Source: Micromonospora sp. CB01531
GTDB lineage: Bacteria; Actinomycetota; Actinomycetes; Mycobacteriales; Micromonosporaceae
Direction of reading: 5' to 3'
Length of the DNA stretch: 64,000 nucleotides
Assembly: GCF_001905095.1 (NCBI RefSeq)
Contig: NZ_LWLS01000057.1
Coordinates: forward strand, 62,001 to 126,000
Part shown: positions 17,096-26,038 of the stretch, piece after piece
How the letters are laid out: the number at the start of each line of letters is the position of its first letter
Numbering within the stretch: the first letter of the stretch is position 1
Position numbers and translations under genes: made by a program
Notes under the pieces: model-generated
Told to the model about the DNA's origin: nothing
The model's input: only the letters and a program-made list of their open reading frames with translations
Databases searched by the model: none

Positions 17096-17725
17096 ATGCC
17101 CACGATGCCGAAGTCGTTCTTCTGGTCCAGGACCGACACCGCCGGTTCGGAGCACGCCGTTCTCGACGACCGCCAGGGCCTCACCGCGCAGGGCGTGATG
17201 CTGGCCGTGGACCCGATCCCGTACACCTGCCGGTACCGGCTCACGGCCGGCGCGGACTGGTCGACGACCCGGCTGGAGGTCGAGGCCGACGGCGCCGGCT
17301 GGGCGCGGAGCGTACGCCTGGAACGCGACGGGGACCGGTGGCGGGTGCGCACCGGCGAGGATGGCGACCTGGACGCGGTGCTGGCCGCGGCCGGGCATCC
17401 GCCCGCCGGGCTGCCCGGCACCGACGAGCCGGACCGGCTGGCCGCGGCGCTCGACGTCGACCTGGGCGGTGCCGCGCTGTTCAACACCCTTCCGATCCGC
17501 CGGCTAGGGCTGAGCCGGGCTCCGGCGGAGCAGGCCCGGCGGATCGCCGTCGCCTGGGTGCTGGTGCCGGGCCTGGCCGTGATCCCCGCCGAGCAGATCT
17601 ACACCTCGCTCGGGCCGGCCCGGATCCGCTTCGCCAGCGACAGCTACACCGCCGATCTGGACCTCGACCCGAACGGCTTCGTGGTGCGCTACCCGGGGCT
17701 GGCCGAGCGGGTCTTCCCCGCCTGA
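17096..17725 (+). CDS. Putative glycolipid-binding family protein
   Basis: 209 residues. The start MPTMPKSFFWSRTDTAGSEH and the internal pattern (YTCRYRLTAGADWSTTRLEVE, LFNTLPIRRLGL, VLVPGLAVIPAEQIYT) match the PF06475 family, named putative glycolipid-binding. The predicted fold is mostly beta strands forming a lipocalin-like barrel. No signal peptide or membrane helix is present, so it should be cytoplasmic. The real ligand of most family members is not established. It converges on the cysteine desulfhydrase gene with only 16 bp between the stops. Confidence 0.8.
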   Translation: MPTMPKSFFWSRTDTAGSEHAVLDDRQGLTAQGVMLAVDPIPYTCRYRLTAGADWSTTRLEVEADGAGWARSVRLERDGDRWRVRTGEDGDLDAVLAAAGHPPAGLPGTDEPDRLAAALDVDLGGAALFNTLPIRRLGLSRAPAEQARRIAVAWVLVPGLAVIPAEQIYTSLGPARIRFASDSYTADLDLDPNGFVVRYPGLAERVFPA

Positions 17726-17741
17726 GCTGCCCCGCGGTCCG

Positions 17742-18833
17742 TCAGGCCGGCCAAGCGCCGGTGGCGAGGAAGCGGTCGATGGTCGCGTGGTGCGCGGCCA
17801 GGTCGAGGCCCTGCCCGGCGACCCATTCGTCGGCGTAGTACGTGTCCGCGTACCGGTCGCCGGCGTCGCAGATCAGGGTCACCACCGACCCGCTCCGTCC
17901 GGCGGCGACCATCTCCGCGATCAGCCCGAACGCGCCCCACAGGTTGGTGCCGGTGGAGCCGCCCACCCGGCGGCCGAGCACCGCCGAACCGGCCCGCATG
18001 GCGGCCAGCGACGCGGCGTCCGGCACCTGGACCATCCGGTCCACCACCGAGGGCACGAACGACGCCTCGACGGTGGGCCGCCCGATCCCCTCGATCCGGG
18101 AGCCCCGGCCGGTCCGCACCGACCAGTCGGCGGCCTGCCAGGCGGGGTAGAACGCGGAGTTCTCCGGGTCGACCACGCAGAGCTTGGTGGGCAGCCGGCG
18201 GTAGCGGGCGTACCGGCCGATGGTGGCGCTGGTGCCGCCGGTCCCGGCGCCCACCACGATCCACGCCGGTACGGGGTGCCGCTCCAGCGCGAGCTGCGCA
18301 TAGATCGACTCGGCGATGTTGTTGTTGCCCCGCCAGTCGGTGGCCCGCTCGGCGTACGTGAACTGGTCCATGAAGTGCCCGCCGGTGTCCTCGGCCAGCC
18401 AGCGGGCCTCGATCACCACCTTGGCCGGATCCGGGACCAGGTGGCAGCGCCCGCCCTGGAACTCGATCTGGGCGATCTTCTCCGGCGAGGTGCTGGCGGG
18501 CATCACCGCGATGAACGGCAGCCCCAGCATCCGCGCGAAGTACGCCTCGGAGACCGCGGTCGAGCCGGACGACGCCTCGATGATCGTGGTCGCCGGCCCG
18601 ATCCAGCCGTTGCACAGCCCGTAGAGGAAGAGCGAGCGGGCCAGCCGGTGCTTGAGCGAGCCGGTGGGGTGCACCGACTCGTCCTTGAGGTAGAGGTCGA
18701 TGCCCCACTCGCGGGGCAGCGGGAAGGGGAGCAGGTGGGTGTCGGCGGAGCGGTTGGCGTCCGCCTCGACCGTGGCGATCGCCTCGGTCACCCAGGCTCG
18801 GCTGGCCTCGTCACACCGGTCGAGATGAGTCAC
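17742..18833 (-). CDS. cds1: PLP-dependent cysteine desulfhydrase (Cds1-like)
   Basis: 363 residues of the cysteine synthase/tryptophan synthase beta superfamily (fold type II PLP). The cofactor lysine lies in [11 protein letters not shown], the substrate loop is [12 protein letters not shown], and the phosphate-cup Gly-rich loop is [14 protein letters not shown]. The DRYADTYY C-terminal region and overall length match the actinobacterial branch of Mycobacterium tuberculosis Cds1 (Rv3684), which degrades L-cysteine to H2S, pyruvate and ammonia. A cysteine synthase role cannot be excluded from sequence. It lies 22 bp after the SDR gene on the same strand, behind an Lrp-type regulator. Confidence 0.8.
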   Translation of the reverse strand: MTHLDRCDEASRAWVTEAIATVEADANRSADTHLLPFPLPREWGIDLYLKDESVHPTGSLKHRLARSLFLYGLCNGWIGPATTIIEASSGSTAVSEAYFARMLGLPFIAVMPASTSPEKIAQIEFQGGRCHLVPDPAKVVIEARWLAEDTGGHFMDQFTYAERATDWRGNNNIAESIYAQLALERHPVPAWIVVGAGTGGTSATIGRYARYRRLPTKLCVVDPENSAFYPAWQAADWSVRTGRGSRIEGIGRPTVEASFVPSVVDRMVQVPDAASLAAMRAGSAVLGRRVGGSTGTNLWGAFGLIAEMVAAGRSGSVVTLICDAGDRYADTYYADEWVAGQGLDLAAHHATIDRFLATGAWPA

Positions 18834-18855
18834 GCCGGCAACGTTACAAGCGAGG

Positions 18856-19686
18856 TCAGCTCGCGCCCGGGGGGACCCGGCGTGCCTGCCGGCGCTGGCC
18901 GGCCCGACCGGCGGCCCGGATCACCGGGGTGAGGGCCAGGGCGAGCCGGGGGAAGGCGTCGAGGAGCCGGACCTGGGCACCGCGCCAGCGCGGCAGGCTG
19001 ACCACCGGGCGCGGGCGACGGGCCAGCCGTGCCGCCCGCGCGGCCACGCGCTCCGGCGTGAGCAGCGATCCGGTGAAGGAGGCCAGGGCCCCGGGGTCGT
19101 CGAGCTTGTCGTGCAGCATCGGCGTCCAGATCCCGTCCGGGCAGAGGCACGACACGTGTACGTCCCGGATGCCGGCCATCCGCAGGTCGGCCAGGGTGCC
19201 CAGGCTGAACGCGAGCAGGGCGTGCTTGCTGGCCGCGTAGACGGTCTCGCCGGGGGCGGCGATCAGCCCGGCCAGGGAGACGACGTTGAGCACGTGCCCG
19301 TGGCCCTGTCGGCGCATGACCGCCAGAGCGGCGAGCGTCCCGGTCATCGCGCCGAGCGCGTTCACCTCGACCAGCCGCCGGCGGGTCGCCGCGTCGTGTG
19401 TCCAGGCGGCTCCGGTGGCCAGCAGGCCGGCGTTGTTCACCCAGAGCCCGAGCCCGCCGGCCGCCCCTGCCGCCGTGGCGGCGACCTCGGCGCAGGCGGC
19501 CTCGTCCCGGACGTCGAGCCGTCGGGACCAGCCGCCGAGCGGCGCCGCGGCGGCGGCCACCGCTTCGGCGGACACATCGGTGAGCAGGACCCGCCATCCG
19601 TCGGCGTGCAACGCGGCGGCGATGGCCCGGCCGAGCCCGCCGGCCGCCCCGGTCACCACGGCCGCACCCCGCGCCGAGATCGTCAT
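18856..19686 (-). CDS. Short-chain dehydrogenase/reductase
   Basis: 276 residues from ATG 19686. Classical SDR features: the nucleotide site [18 protein letters not shown] ([12 protein letters not shown]), a catalytic serine in NVVSLAGL, and YAASKHAL as the Y-x3-K motif. The C-terminal 50 residues are basic and Arg-rich, which may bring it to the membrane. The substrate is unknown; sequences of this type are often annotated as acyl or steroid-type dehydrogenases, without proof. It sits between the Lrp-type regulator (71 bp upstream) and cds1 (22 bp downstream) on the same strand. Confidence 0.87.
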   Translation of the reverse strand: MTISARGAAVVTGAAGGLGRAIAAALHADGWRVLLTDVSAEAVAAAAAPLGGWSRRLDVRDEAACAEVAATAAGAAGGLGLWVNNAGLLATGAAWTHDAATRRRLVEVNALGAMTGTLAALAVMRRQGHGHVLNVVSLAGLIAAPGETVYAASKHALLAFSLGTLADLRMAGIRDVHVSCLCPDGIWTPMLHDKLDDPGALASFTGSLLTPERVAARAARLARRPRPVVSLPRWRGAQVRLLDAFPRLALALTPVIRAAGRAGQRRQARRVPPGAS

Positions 19687-19757
19687 CGGCGCACCGTATC
19701 CCCGTGGCCAGGTCAGGACCAGGGGTTTCAGGGCACCAGCCGGCCGGCGCGCGCCGG

Positions 19758-20216
19758 TCAGGAGGCGGGCGGCTCGATCGGCTGGGGCCGGTTCTCCCAC
19801 TTGGTCGACAGGGCGATCCCGGTACGGGTGGAGGCCACCCCGGGCGTCCGGTTCAGCCGGACGATGAGCTGCTCCAGCTCGGCGATGGTGCCCACCCGGG
19901 CCTTGAGCAGGAAGGACTCGACCCCGGCCATGAAGTAGCAGGACTCGATCTCGGGCATCTGCCGGAACGCCTCCAGCACGTCGTCGGTGTCGGCGTTGGA
20001 GTCCTCGACGATGCCGATCAGCGCGGTGACCCGGAGCCCGATCGCCTCCGGCTCGACCTCGGCCCGGTACGCCCGGATGACCCCGCTCGACTCGAGCTTG
20101 CCGACCCGCTCGTGCACCGCCGGGGCGGAGAGCCCGACCTGGCGGGCCAGCTCGGCGTACGACAAACGGGCGTTGCCGCGCAGCAGCTCCACGAGGCTCA
20201 GGTCGATCGCGTCCAC
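19758..20216 (-). CDS. Lrp/AsnC family transcriptional regulator
   Basis: 152 residues. The N-terminal helix-turn-helix (LVELLRGNARLSYAELARQVGLS) is followed by a RAM (AsnC_trans_reg) domain from about residue 65 (GLRVTALIGIV, SCYFMAGVESFLLKARV). Proteins of this type bind amino acids through the RAM domain and control amino-acid metabolism. It is encoded upstream of the SDR and cysteine desulfhydrase genes on the same strand, so amino-acid (perhaps cysteine) response is a reasonable guess. The 270-bp gap to bldC holds the divergent promoters; I see no clear operator there. Confidence 0.92.
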   Translation of the reverse strand: MDAIDLSLVELLRGNARLSYAELARQVGLSAPAVHERVGKLESSGVIRAYRAEVEPEAIGLRVTALIGIVEDSNADTDDVLEAFRQMPEIESCYFMAGVESFLLKARVGTIAELEQLIVRLNRTPGVASTRTGIALSTKWENRPQPIEPPAS

Positions 20217-20486
20217 GGAGTGTCACCCTATCCGTTCGGGCGTAACGCCCGACGGTCGGCAACAGTTGAACATGACGTCATGTAACGGTTCACAAACCAG
20301 CAGTCAGGGCAGTTCTCGGCCGGTACCATTTACTAACTTCTCACTTCCGTGCGTTTTTCGCGTTTGGGCGTACAGGCCAGGTCGCTGGTGCTGTAATTGC
20401 CATACGTCCCTCATGACGGCTCTGGGCTCGCACCGGCCGGGGGCAGTGTGTTCAGCCGGGGGCTTCGTCGATGCGAGGAGGGGGCT

Positions 20487-20753
20487 GTGGACACTGGAGA
20501 TCGCCTGCTGACACCGGGTGAGGTCGCCGCGCTGTTTCGGGTTGACCCGAAGACCGTGACGAGATGGGCAGCGGCCGGCCGGATAGGCAGCATCCGGACT
20601 CCAGGCGGGCATCGCCGGTTTCGGGAATCGGAGGTACGGGCTCTGCTCGAGGGGGAGGGCATGCTGGACGAGGCGGAGGACATGGGCAAGTCCCGCAACA
20701 TGGGCCCGACCGCCTCGACCGGCCCCGGACCGGCGAACGCCGGCATGTACTGA
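20487..20753 (+). CDS. bldC: BldC-type MerR-like DNA-binding protein
   Basis: 88 residues from GTG 20487 with a strong GAGGAGGGGG site just upstream; the frame is open further 5' without a start signal. Residues 7-55 are nearly identical in pattern to Streptomyces BldC: LLTPGEVAALFRVDPKTVTR, then IRTPGGHRRFRESEVRALL. BldC is a single winged-helix protein that binds DNA head to tail as oligomers and delays development. This protein is longer than Streptomyces BldC (68 aa) by a flexible tail rich in Met, Gly and Pro. It is monocistronic and converges on mqnM. Confidence 0.92.
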   Translation: MDTGDRLLTPGEVAALFRVDPKTVTRWAAAGRIGSIRTPGGHRRFRESEVRALLEGEGMLDEAEDMGKSRNMGPTASTGPGPANAGMY

Positions 20754-20783
20754 GTCGGTAACGATCGGCACGCGGGCCGGCCG

Positions 20784-21428
20784 TCAGGCCCGGTCCGCGT
20801 CCCGCCGGGCCGCGGCCAGCTCACCCGACCAACGACGAAAGAGCGTGTGCGGTACGCCGAGCGCATCCAGTACCTTGCCGGCCACGAAGTCGACCAACTG
20901 CTGGGCGGAGGCCGCCGCGCCGGCACCGTAGAAGCCGGGGCTGGCCGGCAGCACGACCGCACCGGCGTCGTGCAGGGCGATGAGGTGCTCCAGGTGGCTG
21001 CGGGTCACCGGAGTCTCCCGCGGCACCACCACCACCGGCCGCCGTTCCTTGAGGTTCACCTCGGCGGCGCGCTGCAACAGGTCCTTGGAGAGGCCGATCG
21101 CGATACCCGCGCAGGCCGCGGTGCTCGCCGGGACCACCGCCATCCCGCGTACCCGGTAGGAGCCGCTGCTCGGGCCGGCCGCCAGGTCGCCGGCGGGCCA
21201 GTGCCGCAGGTCCGCGTCCGCGAGGTCGCGGCCCAGCCAGGCGGCCAGGTCGTCGGCCCAGTGCGCGTCCCGGAAGGCGCGGCCGGTCTCGTCCAGGATG
21301 GTCAGCCGGGCGGCCCGGGAGACGATCAGGTCCACGGCCTCGCCGGCGTCGAGTAGGCCCCGGACGACCGCGGCCGCGTACGGCGTGCCGGAGGCCCCGG
21401 AGACGCCGACCACCCATGGTTCGCGCAT
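20784..21428 (-). CDS. mqnM: Flavin prenyltransferase, UbiX/MqnM type
   Basis: 214 residues from ATG 21428; the open frame extends 28 codons further, but the family begins at this methionine. The FMN-binding start VVGVSGASGTPYA and later RRPVVVVPRETPVTRSHLEH are typical of UbiX. It attaches a dimethylallyl group to FMN, making the prenyl-FMN cofactor required by the UbiD-type decarboxylase. In the futalosine route it serves MqnL, encoded at 23515-24975. It is separated from mqnP by a terpene synthase gene on the opposite strand, so it needs its own promoter, which must lie in 21429-21596. Confidence 0.93.
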   Translation of the reverse strand: MREPWVVGVSGASGTPYAAAVVRGLLDAGEAVDLIVSRAARLTILDETGRAFRDAHWADDLAAWLGRDLADADLRHWPAGDLAAGPSSGSYRVRGMAVVPASTAACAGIAIGLSKDLLQRAAEVNLKERRPVVVVPRETPVTRSHLEHLIALHDAGAVVLPASPGFYGAGAAASAQQLVDFVAGKVLDALGVPHTLFRRWSGELAAARRDADRA

Positions 21429-21497
21429 ACCGTCAAGCGTGCCTGGTCGGCCGGGCGGCCGGGCGGGGACCCCCCACGGCACGCCTGGGCCGTCCTG

Positions 21498-21513
21498 CTT
21501 GTCCCACGACAAG
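21498..21513. promoter_or_regulatory. Inverted repeat between mqnM and the terpene synthase gene
   Basis: CTTGTC-CCAC-GACAAG is a perfect 6-bp inverted repeat in the 168-bp divergent promoter region, followed five bases later by a further GTTGTC half-site. The form suits a dimeric repressor able to affect either gene. The regulator is unknown. Confidence 0.4.
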
Positions 21514-21596
21514 CGCCGTTGTCCGACCGGGGCGGCGGGCGCCCCGTCGGCCTGCCATGCTTCCGACGATCATTCATGTCCATGAAGGGATCGGTG

Positions 21597-22592
21597 ATGA
21601 CGGAGGCGGTACTCCGCTCGCTGCGGTCCGACTGCCCGATCCGGCCCCGGCTCTCGCCGTACGCGGACGGGGTGCAGGAGTGGCTGGGCGACCAACTCGA
21701 CCGGCTCGGCCTACTCCGGGACGCCGCCGCCCGGGAGCGGCTGGCCCGGGCCGGTTTCGCCCGGTACGCCGGCCGGCTCTACCCGGACGCCGCTGAGCCC
21801 GACCTGCGCGCGCTGGCCGCCCTGTTCGCCTGGTTCTTCCTGGTCGACGATCTCTGCGACGGGCCGGGGCGGCCGGACCCGGCGGGCATCCGGGCACTGC
21901 GGGATGGGACGTTGGCCCTGCTCCGGGAGGGCCCCCGGGCCCGCCACCCCGGCTTCTCCGGCCCCCTGCGCCGGCTGCTCGTACAGGCGTGGCGGGAGCC
22001 CCGGCGGCGGATGCCGGCCCGCTGGCGGCTGCGCTTCTCCGACGCCGTCGCCGACCATCTCGACGGTGCCTGGCGGGAGGCCGCCGCCAAGGCCGCCGGC
22101 CGCCCGCCCGGGATCGAGGAGTACGTGGCGCTGCGCCGGGCCACCTCAGCCGCGTACGTGTCGTACCCGCTGATCGAGTTCGCGACCGGCCGGCCGCTGC
22201 CCGACCCGGTCTACCACCATCCGGCGCTGCGCCGCCTCGCCGAGCTCGCCAACGACCTGCTCTCCTGGTTCAACGACCTGGCCTCGCTGGACCGCGACCG
22301 GGCCACCGCCGGCGGCCACAACCTGGTGCTGGCGCTGGCCGCCGAGCGGGGCGTGCCGGCGGCGGACGCGGTGGCGCTGGTCGCCGACCGCTGGCGGACC
22401 GAGATGGCCCGCTTCATGACGCTGCGCGCCGCCGTACCGTCGTTCGGCCCGGCGCTGGACGGGTCGGTCGCCGTCCACCTCGACGGCTTCTCGAACGCGG
22501 TCCGCGGCACCGTCGACTGGACCCTGGAGAGCGCCCGCTACCCGGCCGGCTCCACCCGCCGGCCCGGGCTCACGGGCACCGCCGCCCGCTGA
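21597..22592 (+). CDS. Class I terpene synthase
   Basis: 331 residues from ATG 21597, with AAGGGA six bases upstream. The first metal-binding motif is D84-D-L-C-D88 (FFLVDDLCDGP). The second, NSE-type motif is N219-D-L-L-S223-W-F-N-D227, with Asp instead of the usual final Glu. Arginines at 180-181 (LRRATSAAY) lie where the diphosphate sensor is expected. Length and motifs fit bacterial sesquiterpene or monoterpene cyclases. The product cannot be predicted by eye. It lies inside the menaquinone gene group, on the opposite strand, and converges on mqnP with 8 bp between stops. No P450 or prenyl diphosphate synthase is adjacent. Confidence 0.88.
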   Translation: MTEAVLRSLRSDCPIRPRLSPYADGVQEWLGDQLDRLGLLRDAAARERLARAGFARYAGRLYPDAAEPDLRALAALFAWFFLVDDLCDGPGRPDPAGIRALRDGTLALLREGPRARHPGFSGPLRRLLVQAWREPRRRMPARWRLRFSDAVADHLDGAWREAAAKAAGRPPGIEEYVALRRATSAAYVSYPLIEFATGRPLPDPVYHHPALRRLAELANDLLSWFNDLASLDRDRATAGGHNLVLALAAERGVPAADAVALVADRWRTEMARFMTLRAAVPSFGPALDGSVAVHLDGFSNAVRGTVDWTLESARYPAGSTRRPGLTGTAAR

Positions 22593-22600
22593 CCTTCGAC

Positions 22601-23515
22601 TCAGGCCCGCAGGCCGAGGCGGACCACCAGGTCGAGCAGGGCGAACACGAACAGCGCGATGCCGACGAATCCGTTGGCGGTGAAGAACGCCCGGTTGACC
22701 TTGCTCAGGTCGGTCGGGCTGACCACCAGGTGCTGGTAGCCGAAGGCGAGCGCGGTGAACGCCAGCCCGATCCACCAGAGCCAGCCGAAGCCGACCAGCG
22801 CGCCGAACCAGATGAACAGCGCGAAGGTCACCACGTGCGCGACGGTGGAGGCGTGCAGCGCGAAGCGCAGCCCGTAACGCGCCGGGACGCTGTGCACGCC
22901 GATGGTCCGGTCCACGTCCGCGTCCTGGCAGGCGTAGATCAGGTCGAAGCCGCCGATCCACAGGCCGACGGCCGCGCCGAGCAGCCAGGCCGGTCCCGAG
23001 CCGGCGAGGGTGCCGGTGACCGCCAGCCAGGCGCCGACCGGCCCGACCGCCTGGGCGACCGCCAGGATGGCGTGCGGCCAGTTGGTGAACCGCTTGCCGT
23101 ACGGATAGACGACCAGCGGGATCACGGCGAGCGGCGCGAGCGCCAGGCAGAGCGGGTTGAGCAGGGCGGCGGCGGCGAGGAAGACCACCACCGCGACGGC
23201 CGCGCCGGTCCAGGCGGTCCGCAGGCTCACCGCCCCGGTGACCAGTTCCCGGTTGGCGGTACGCGGATTCCGCGCGTCGATCCGCCGGTCGAGGATCCGG
23301 TTGGCGGCCATGGCGAACGTCCGCGCCCCGACCATCGCCACGGTGATCAGCAGCAGGTCGACCCAGCGGACCCGGCCGCCGTGGACCTGCATCGCGGTCA
23401 GCGCGGACAGGTACGCGAACGGCAGCGCGAAGACCGAGTGCTCGATCGTGACCAGCTTGAGGAACGACTTGACCTTGCCCGGGCGTGCCACCGGGGCCTC
23501 GGCGACGGCGGCCAT
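22601..23515 (-). CDS. mqnP: UbiA-family prenyltransferase MqnP
   Basis: 304 residues with eight or nine hydrophobic helices. The two Asp-rich prenyl diphosphate motifs are N72-R-x2-D76-x3-D80 (ANRILDRRID) and the YACQDADVD region. It prenylates the 6-hydroxynaphthoate-type ring in the late futalosine pathway at the membrane. Its start codon overlaps the mqnL stop by one base (TGATG), showing translational coupling. The family assignment is certain; the MqnP role rests on the adjacent UbiD- and UbiX-type genes and on mqnE in the same window. Confidence 0.93.
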   Translation of the reverse strand: MAAVAEAPVARPGKVKSFLKLVTIEHSVFALPFAYLSALTAMQVHGGRVRWVDLLLITVAMVGARTFAMAANRILDRRIDARNPRTANRELVTGAVSLRTAWTGAAVAVVVFLAAAALLNPLCLALAPLAVIPLVVYPYGKRFTNWPHAILAVAQAVGPVGAWLAVTGTLAGSGPAWLLGAAVGLWIGGFDLIYACQDADVDRTIGVHSVPARYGLRFALHASTVAHVVTFALFIWFGALVGFGWLWWIGLAFTALAFGYQHLVVSPTDLSKVNRAFFTANGFVGIALFVFALLDLVVRLGLRA

Positions 23516-24975
23516 CAGATCCCGTACTCCTTCCAGCGCTTGTCGACCAGCGAGATCACCTCGGGCGACATGGTCATCTCCTCCGGCCAGCCCCGGGTGT
23601 AGCCCTCGGCGGGCAGCTTGCGGGTCGCGTCGATGCCTGCCTTGCCGCCCCAGAACTGCTGGTACGACGCGTGGTCGAGGTGATCCACCGGCCCCTCGGT
23701 GATCAGCAGGTCGCGGGCGTAGTCGACGTTGCCGAAGGCCCGGAAGGCGACCTCGTTGTAGTCGTGCACGTCGCAGTCCTCGTCGACGATCACGATCAGC
23801 TTGGTCAGCGACATCAGGTGCGCGCCCCAGATCGCGTTCATCACCTTCTGCGCGTGCTTCGGGTAGCGCTTGCGGATCGACACGATCGCGCAGTTGTGGA
23901 AGACCCCGGCGGCCGGCAGGTCGTAGTCGACGATGTCCGGGATCAGCAGCTTGAGCAGCGGCTGGAAGATCCGCTCGGTGGCCTTGCCCAGGCCGTGGTC
24001 CTCCTGCGGCGGCTTCGAGGTGACGATCGAGTGGTAGACCGGGTCGCGCTGCATGGTCATCGTCTCGACGTGCAGCACCGGGAACGGCTCGACCGGGGTG
24101 TAGAAGCCGGTGTGGTCGCCGAACGGCCCCTCGGGCAGCCGCTCGCCGGGCTCCAGGTAGCCCTCCAGCACCACCTGGGCGTGCGCCGGCACCTGCAGCG
24201 GCACGGTCAGGCAGTCGACCATCTCCACCCGCTCACCGCGCAGGAAGCCGGCGAACAGGTATTCGTCGATGTCGCTGGGGAGCGGCGCGGTGGCCGCGTA
24301 CGAGACGACCGGGTCGCAGCCGATCGCGATGGCGACCGGGAGCCGCTGGCCGAGCCGCTCGGCGACGGCGTGGTGCGCGGTGGAATCCTTGTGGATCTGC
24401 CAGTGCATGCCCAGGGTGTTCCGGCTGTGCTGCTGGAGCCGGTAGAGGCCGAGGTTGCGCTTGCCGGTCTCCGGGTGCTTGGTGTGGGTCAGCCCGAAGT
24501 TGTGGAAGATTCCGCCGTCCCCCGGCCAGACCTGCAGGCCCGGCAGCCGGTTCAGGTCGACGTCGTCGCCCCGGTAGACCACCTGCTGGCAGGGCGCGGT
24601 CTTCACCTTGCGCGGCGGGACCGACTTGAGCTGCATGACCTTGCCGAGGCCCTCGCGGATGCCGGACCAGCCGACTGGCAGCTCGGGCTTGATCAGCCCG
24701 CCGATCCGCTCGCCGATCTCGTCCAACGAGTCGACGCCGAGCGCCATCGCCATCCGCTTCTCGGTGCCGAACAGGTTGATCGCCACCGGCATCTCACCCC
24801 GGGTCGGCCGCTCGAAGAGCAGCGCCGGGCCGTCGGCCCGCACGGCCCGGGTGACTACCTCGCTGATCTCCAGGGTCGGGTCGACCGGGACGCTCACCCG
24901 CCGCAGCTCGCCCGCGCGCTCCAGTGCCGCGAGGAAGTCCTTCAGATCGGTGTACGGGAAGCCACGAGCCGCCAT
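23515..24975 (-). CDS. mqnL: UbiD-family decarboxylase MqnL
   Basis: 486 residues, the usual UbiD length. Recognisable parts include the prenyl-FMN and metal region around NLGLYRLQQHSRNTLGMHWQ and the catalytic stretch LPEGPFGDHTGFY, whose Glu belongs to the E-R-E triad. It decarboxylates the dihydroxy-naphthoate intermediate using prenyl-FMN supplied by the UbiX-type partner MqnM. It is the first gene of the mqnL-mqnP pair. UbiD in classical ubiquinone synthesis is the alternative, but actinobacteria make menaquinone and mqnE is present. Confidence 0.93.
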   Translation of the reverse strand: MAARGFPYTDLKDFLAALERAGELRRVSVPVDPTLEISEVVTRAVRADGPALLFERPTRGEMPVAINLFGTEKRMAMALGVDSLDEIGERIGGLIKPELPVGWSGIREGLGKVMQLKSVPPRKVKTAPCQQVVYRGDDVDLNRLPGLQVWPGDGGIFHNFGLTHTKHPETGKRNLGLYRLQQHSRNTLGMHWQIHKDSTAHHAVAERLGQRLPVAIAIGCDPVVSYAATAPLPSDIDEYLFAGFLRGERVEMVDCLTVPLQVPAHAQVVLEGYLEPGERLPEGPFGDHTGFYTPVEPFPVLHVETMTMQRDPVYHSIVTSKPPQEDHGLGKATERIFQPLLKLLIPDIVDYDLPAAGVFHNCAIVSIRKRYPKHAQKVMNAIWGAHLMSLTKLIVIVDEDCDVHDYNEVAFRAFGNVDYARDLLITEGPVDHLDHASYQQFWGGKAGIDATRKLPAEGYTRGWPEEMTMSPEVISLVDKRWKEYGI

Positions 24976-25082
24976 GACCGCCAGTGTCCCCCACCGGCCA
25001 CCCGCCCGGCCCCGCCGGGGTCCCCGGATGGCACGGCTGGCCGCCGGCCACCCTGATCAACCTCCTCCGCGCCGTGAGTGGG

Positions 25083-25126
25083 CACCGTGCACACCCTGAG
25101 GAGGAATTTGAGCATCGTGCACGGTG
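25083..25126 (+). other. Inverted repeat around a perfect SD-like sequence in the leader of the 25181 gene
   Basis: CACCGTGCAC (25083-25092) and GTGCACGGTG (25117-25126) pair perfectly and enclose GAGGAGG. It lies in the 205-bp gap between mqnL (divergent) and the gene starting at 25181. It could be an operator or an RNA hairpin that masks a ribosome site. Nothing else is seen in this gap. Confidence 0.35.
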
Positions 25127-25180
25127 GCTCCGGCGGGACGCCGCGTCATAGCGTGCTCCCTGCCTGCAGGAAGGATCGTT

Positions 25181-26038
25181 TTGTCATACCCTCAGCCACC
25201 CCAGCCGTTCCCGGGGCCGCCGCCCCAACCGGGCTATCCCGCGGTGCCACCCCCGCAACCACACGCAGGAGCGTCCCCGCACGGGACGCCACCCGGGCTC
25301 CTCCCGGTGCCGCCGGTCAAGCGGAAGGGCACGAAGCGCAAGGTCTTCGGCATCCTGTTCGCGGCGCTCAGCATCTTTCCCATGCTGATCGGCGGTGTCG
25401 TCGTCCTGCAGGCATACAAGAACCACCAGATCCAGGTCTCGAACGACGCCTTCACCCCGGTGGCGTGGCACAACCTGAAGACCGACGAGATCTTCCCCGA
25501 CCACCTCGGCTGGCCCCGCGGCGACGAGGAGACCCGCGCGTGGTCGCGGCAGGGGATCGCCAAGGAGGCGTCCTGCGAGGAGGCGCTCCGAAAGGCTTTC
25601 GCGGAGGCCCTGAAGGCAAAGGGCTGCAAGGCCGTACTGCGCGCTACCTACGTGCACATCGGCGGAGACGCCGTGGCGACGATCGCGGTCATCGTGGTCG
25701 ACTCCTATGCCGAAGCCAAGCCCGTCGTCGAGGAGTTCTACTGGGCCAAGGACCCCGGGCCGCTGGTCGTTCCGGTCGCGGTTGCAGGTACGCCCGCCGC
25801 CGAGTGGGTCAAGGCGCGGGCCTTCGCCGGCGGCGCGACCGGGGTCGGGCTCGACATGCCCTACGTGGCGGCGATCTCGGTCGGCCCGGCTGACGGCACT
25901 CGGAAAATTGGTGCCCTGCCAGGGGAGTGGAAGCTGGACAGCGAAGAAGACACACGGAGCTACCCGGACATGTCCAACATTCTGCTGAGAGGGTACGCCC
26001 AGGTGCTGGACTACGCGATCACGGGACGGGGTCAATGA
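25181..26038 (+). CDS. Single-pass membrane protein coupled to an S8 protease
   Basis: 285 residues from TTG 25181, with AGGAAGGA about five bases upstream; an open frame to 25124 has no site. The first 45 residues are Pro/Gln-rich (PGPPPQPGYPAVPPPQP) and cytoplasmic. A basic stretch and one helix (VFGILFAALSIFPMLIGGVV) follow, then an outer domain of about 200 residues with two cysteines (SCEEAL, KGCKAV) and a VATIAVIVVDSYAEA segment. No family is recognised. Its stop overlaps the start of the protease gene by ATGA, so the two are made together. A substrate, inhibitor or activator of the protease is the natural hypothesis. Confidence 0.75.
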   Translation: MSYPQPPQPFPGPPPQPGYPAVPPPQPHAGASPHGTPPGLLPVPPVKRKGTKRKVFGILFAALSIFPMLIGGVVVLQAYKNHQIQVSNDAFTPVAWHNLKTDEIFPDHLGWPRGDEETRAWSRQGIAKEASCEEALRKAFAEALKAKGCKAVLRATYVHIGGDAVATIAVIVVDSYAEAKPVVEEFYWAKDPGPLVVPVAVAGTPAAEWVKARAFAGGATGVGLDMPYVAAISVGPADGTRKIGALPGEWKLDSEEDTRSYPDMSNILLRGYAQVLDYAITGRGQ

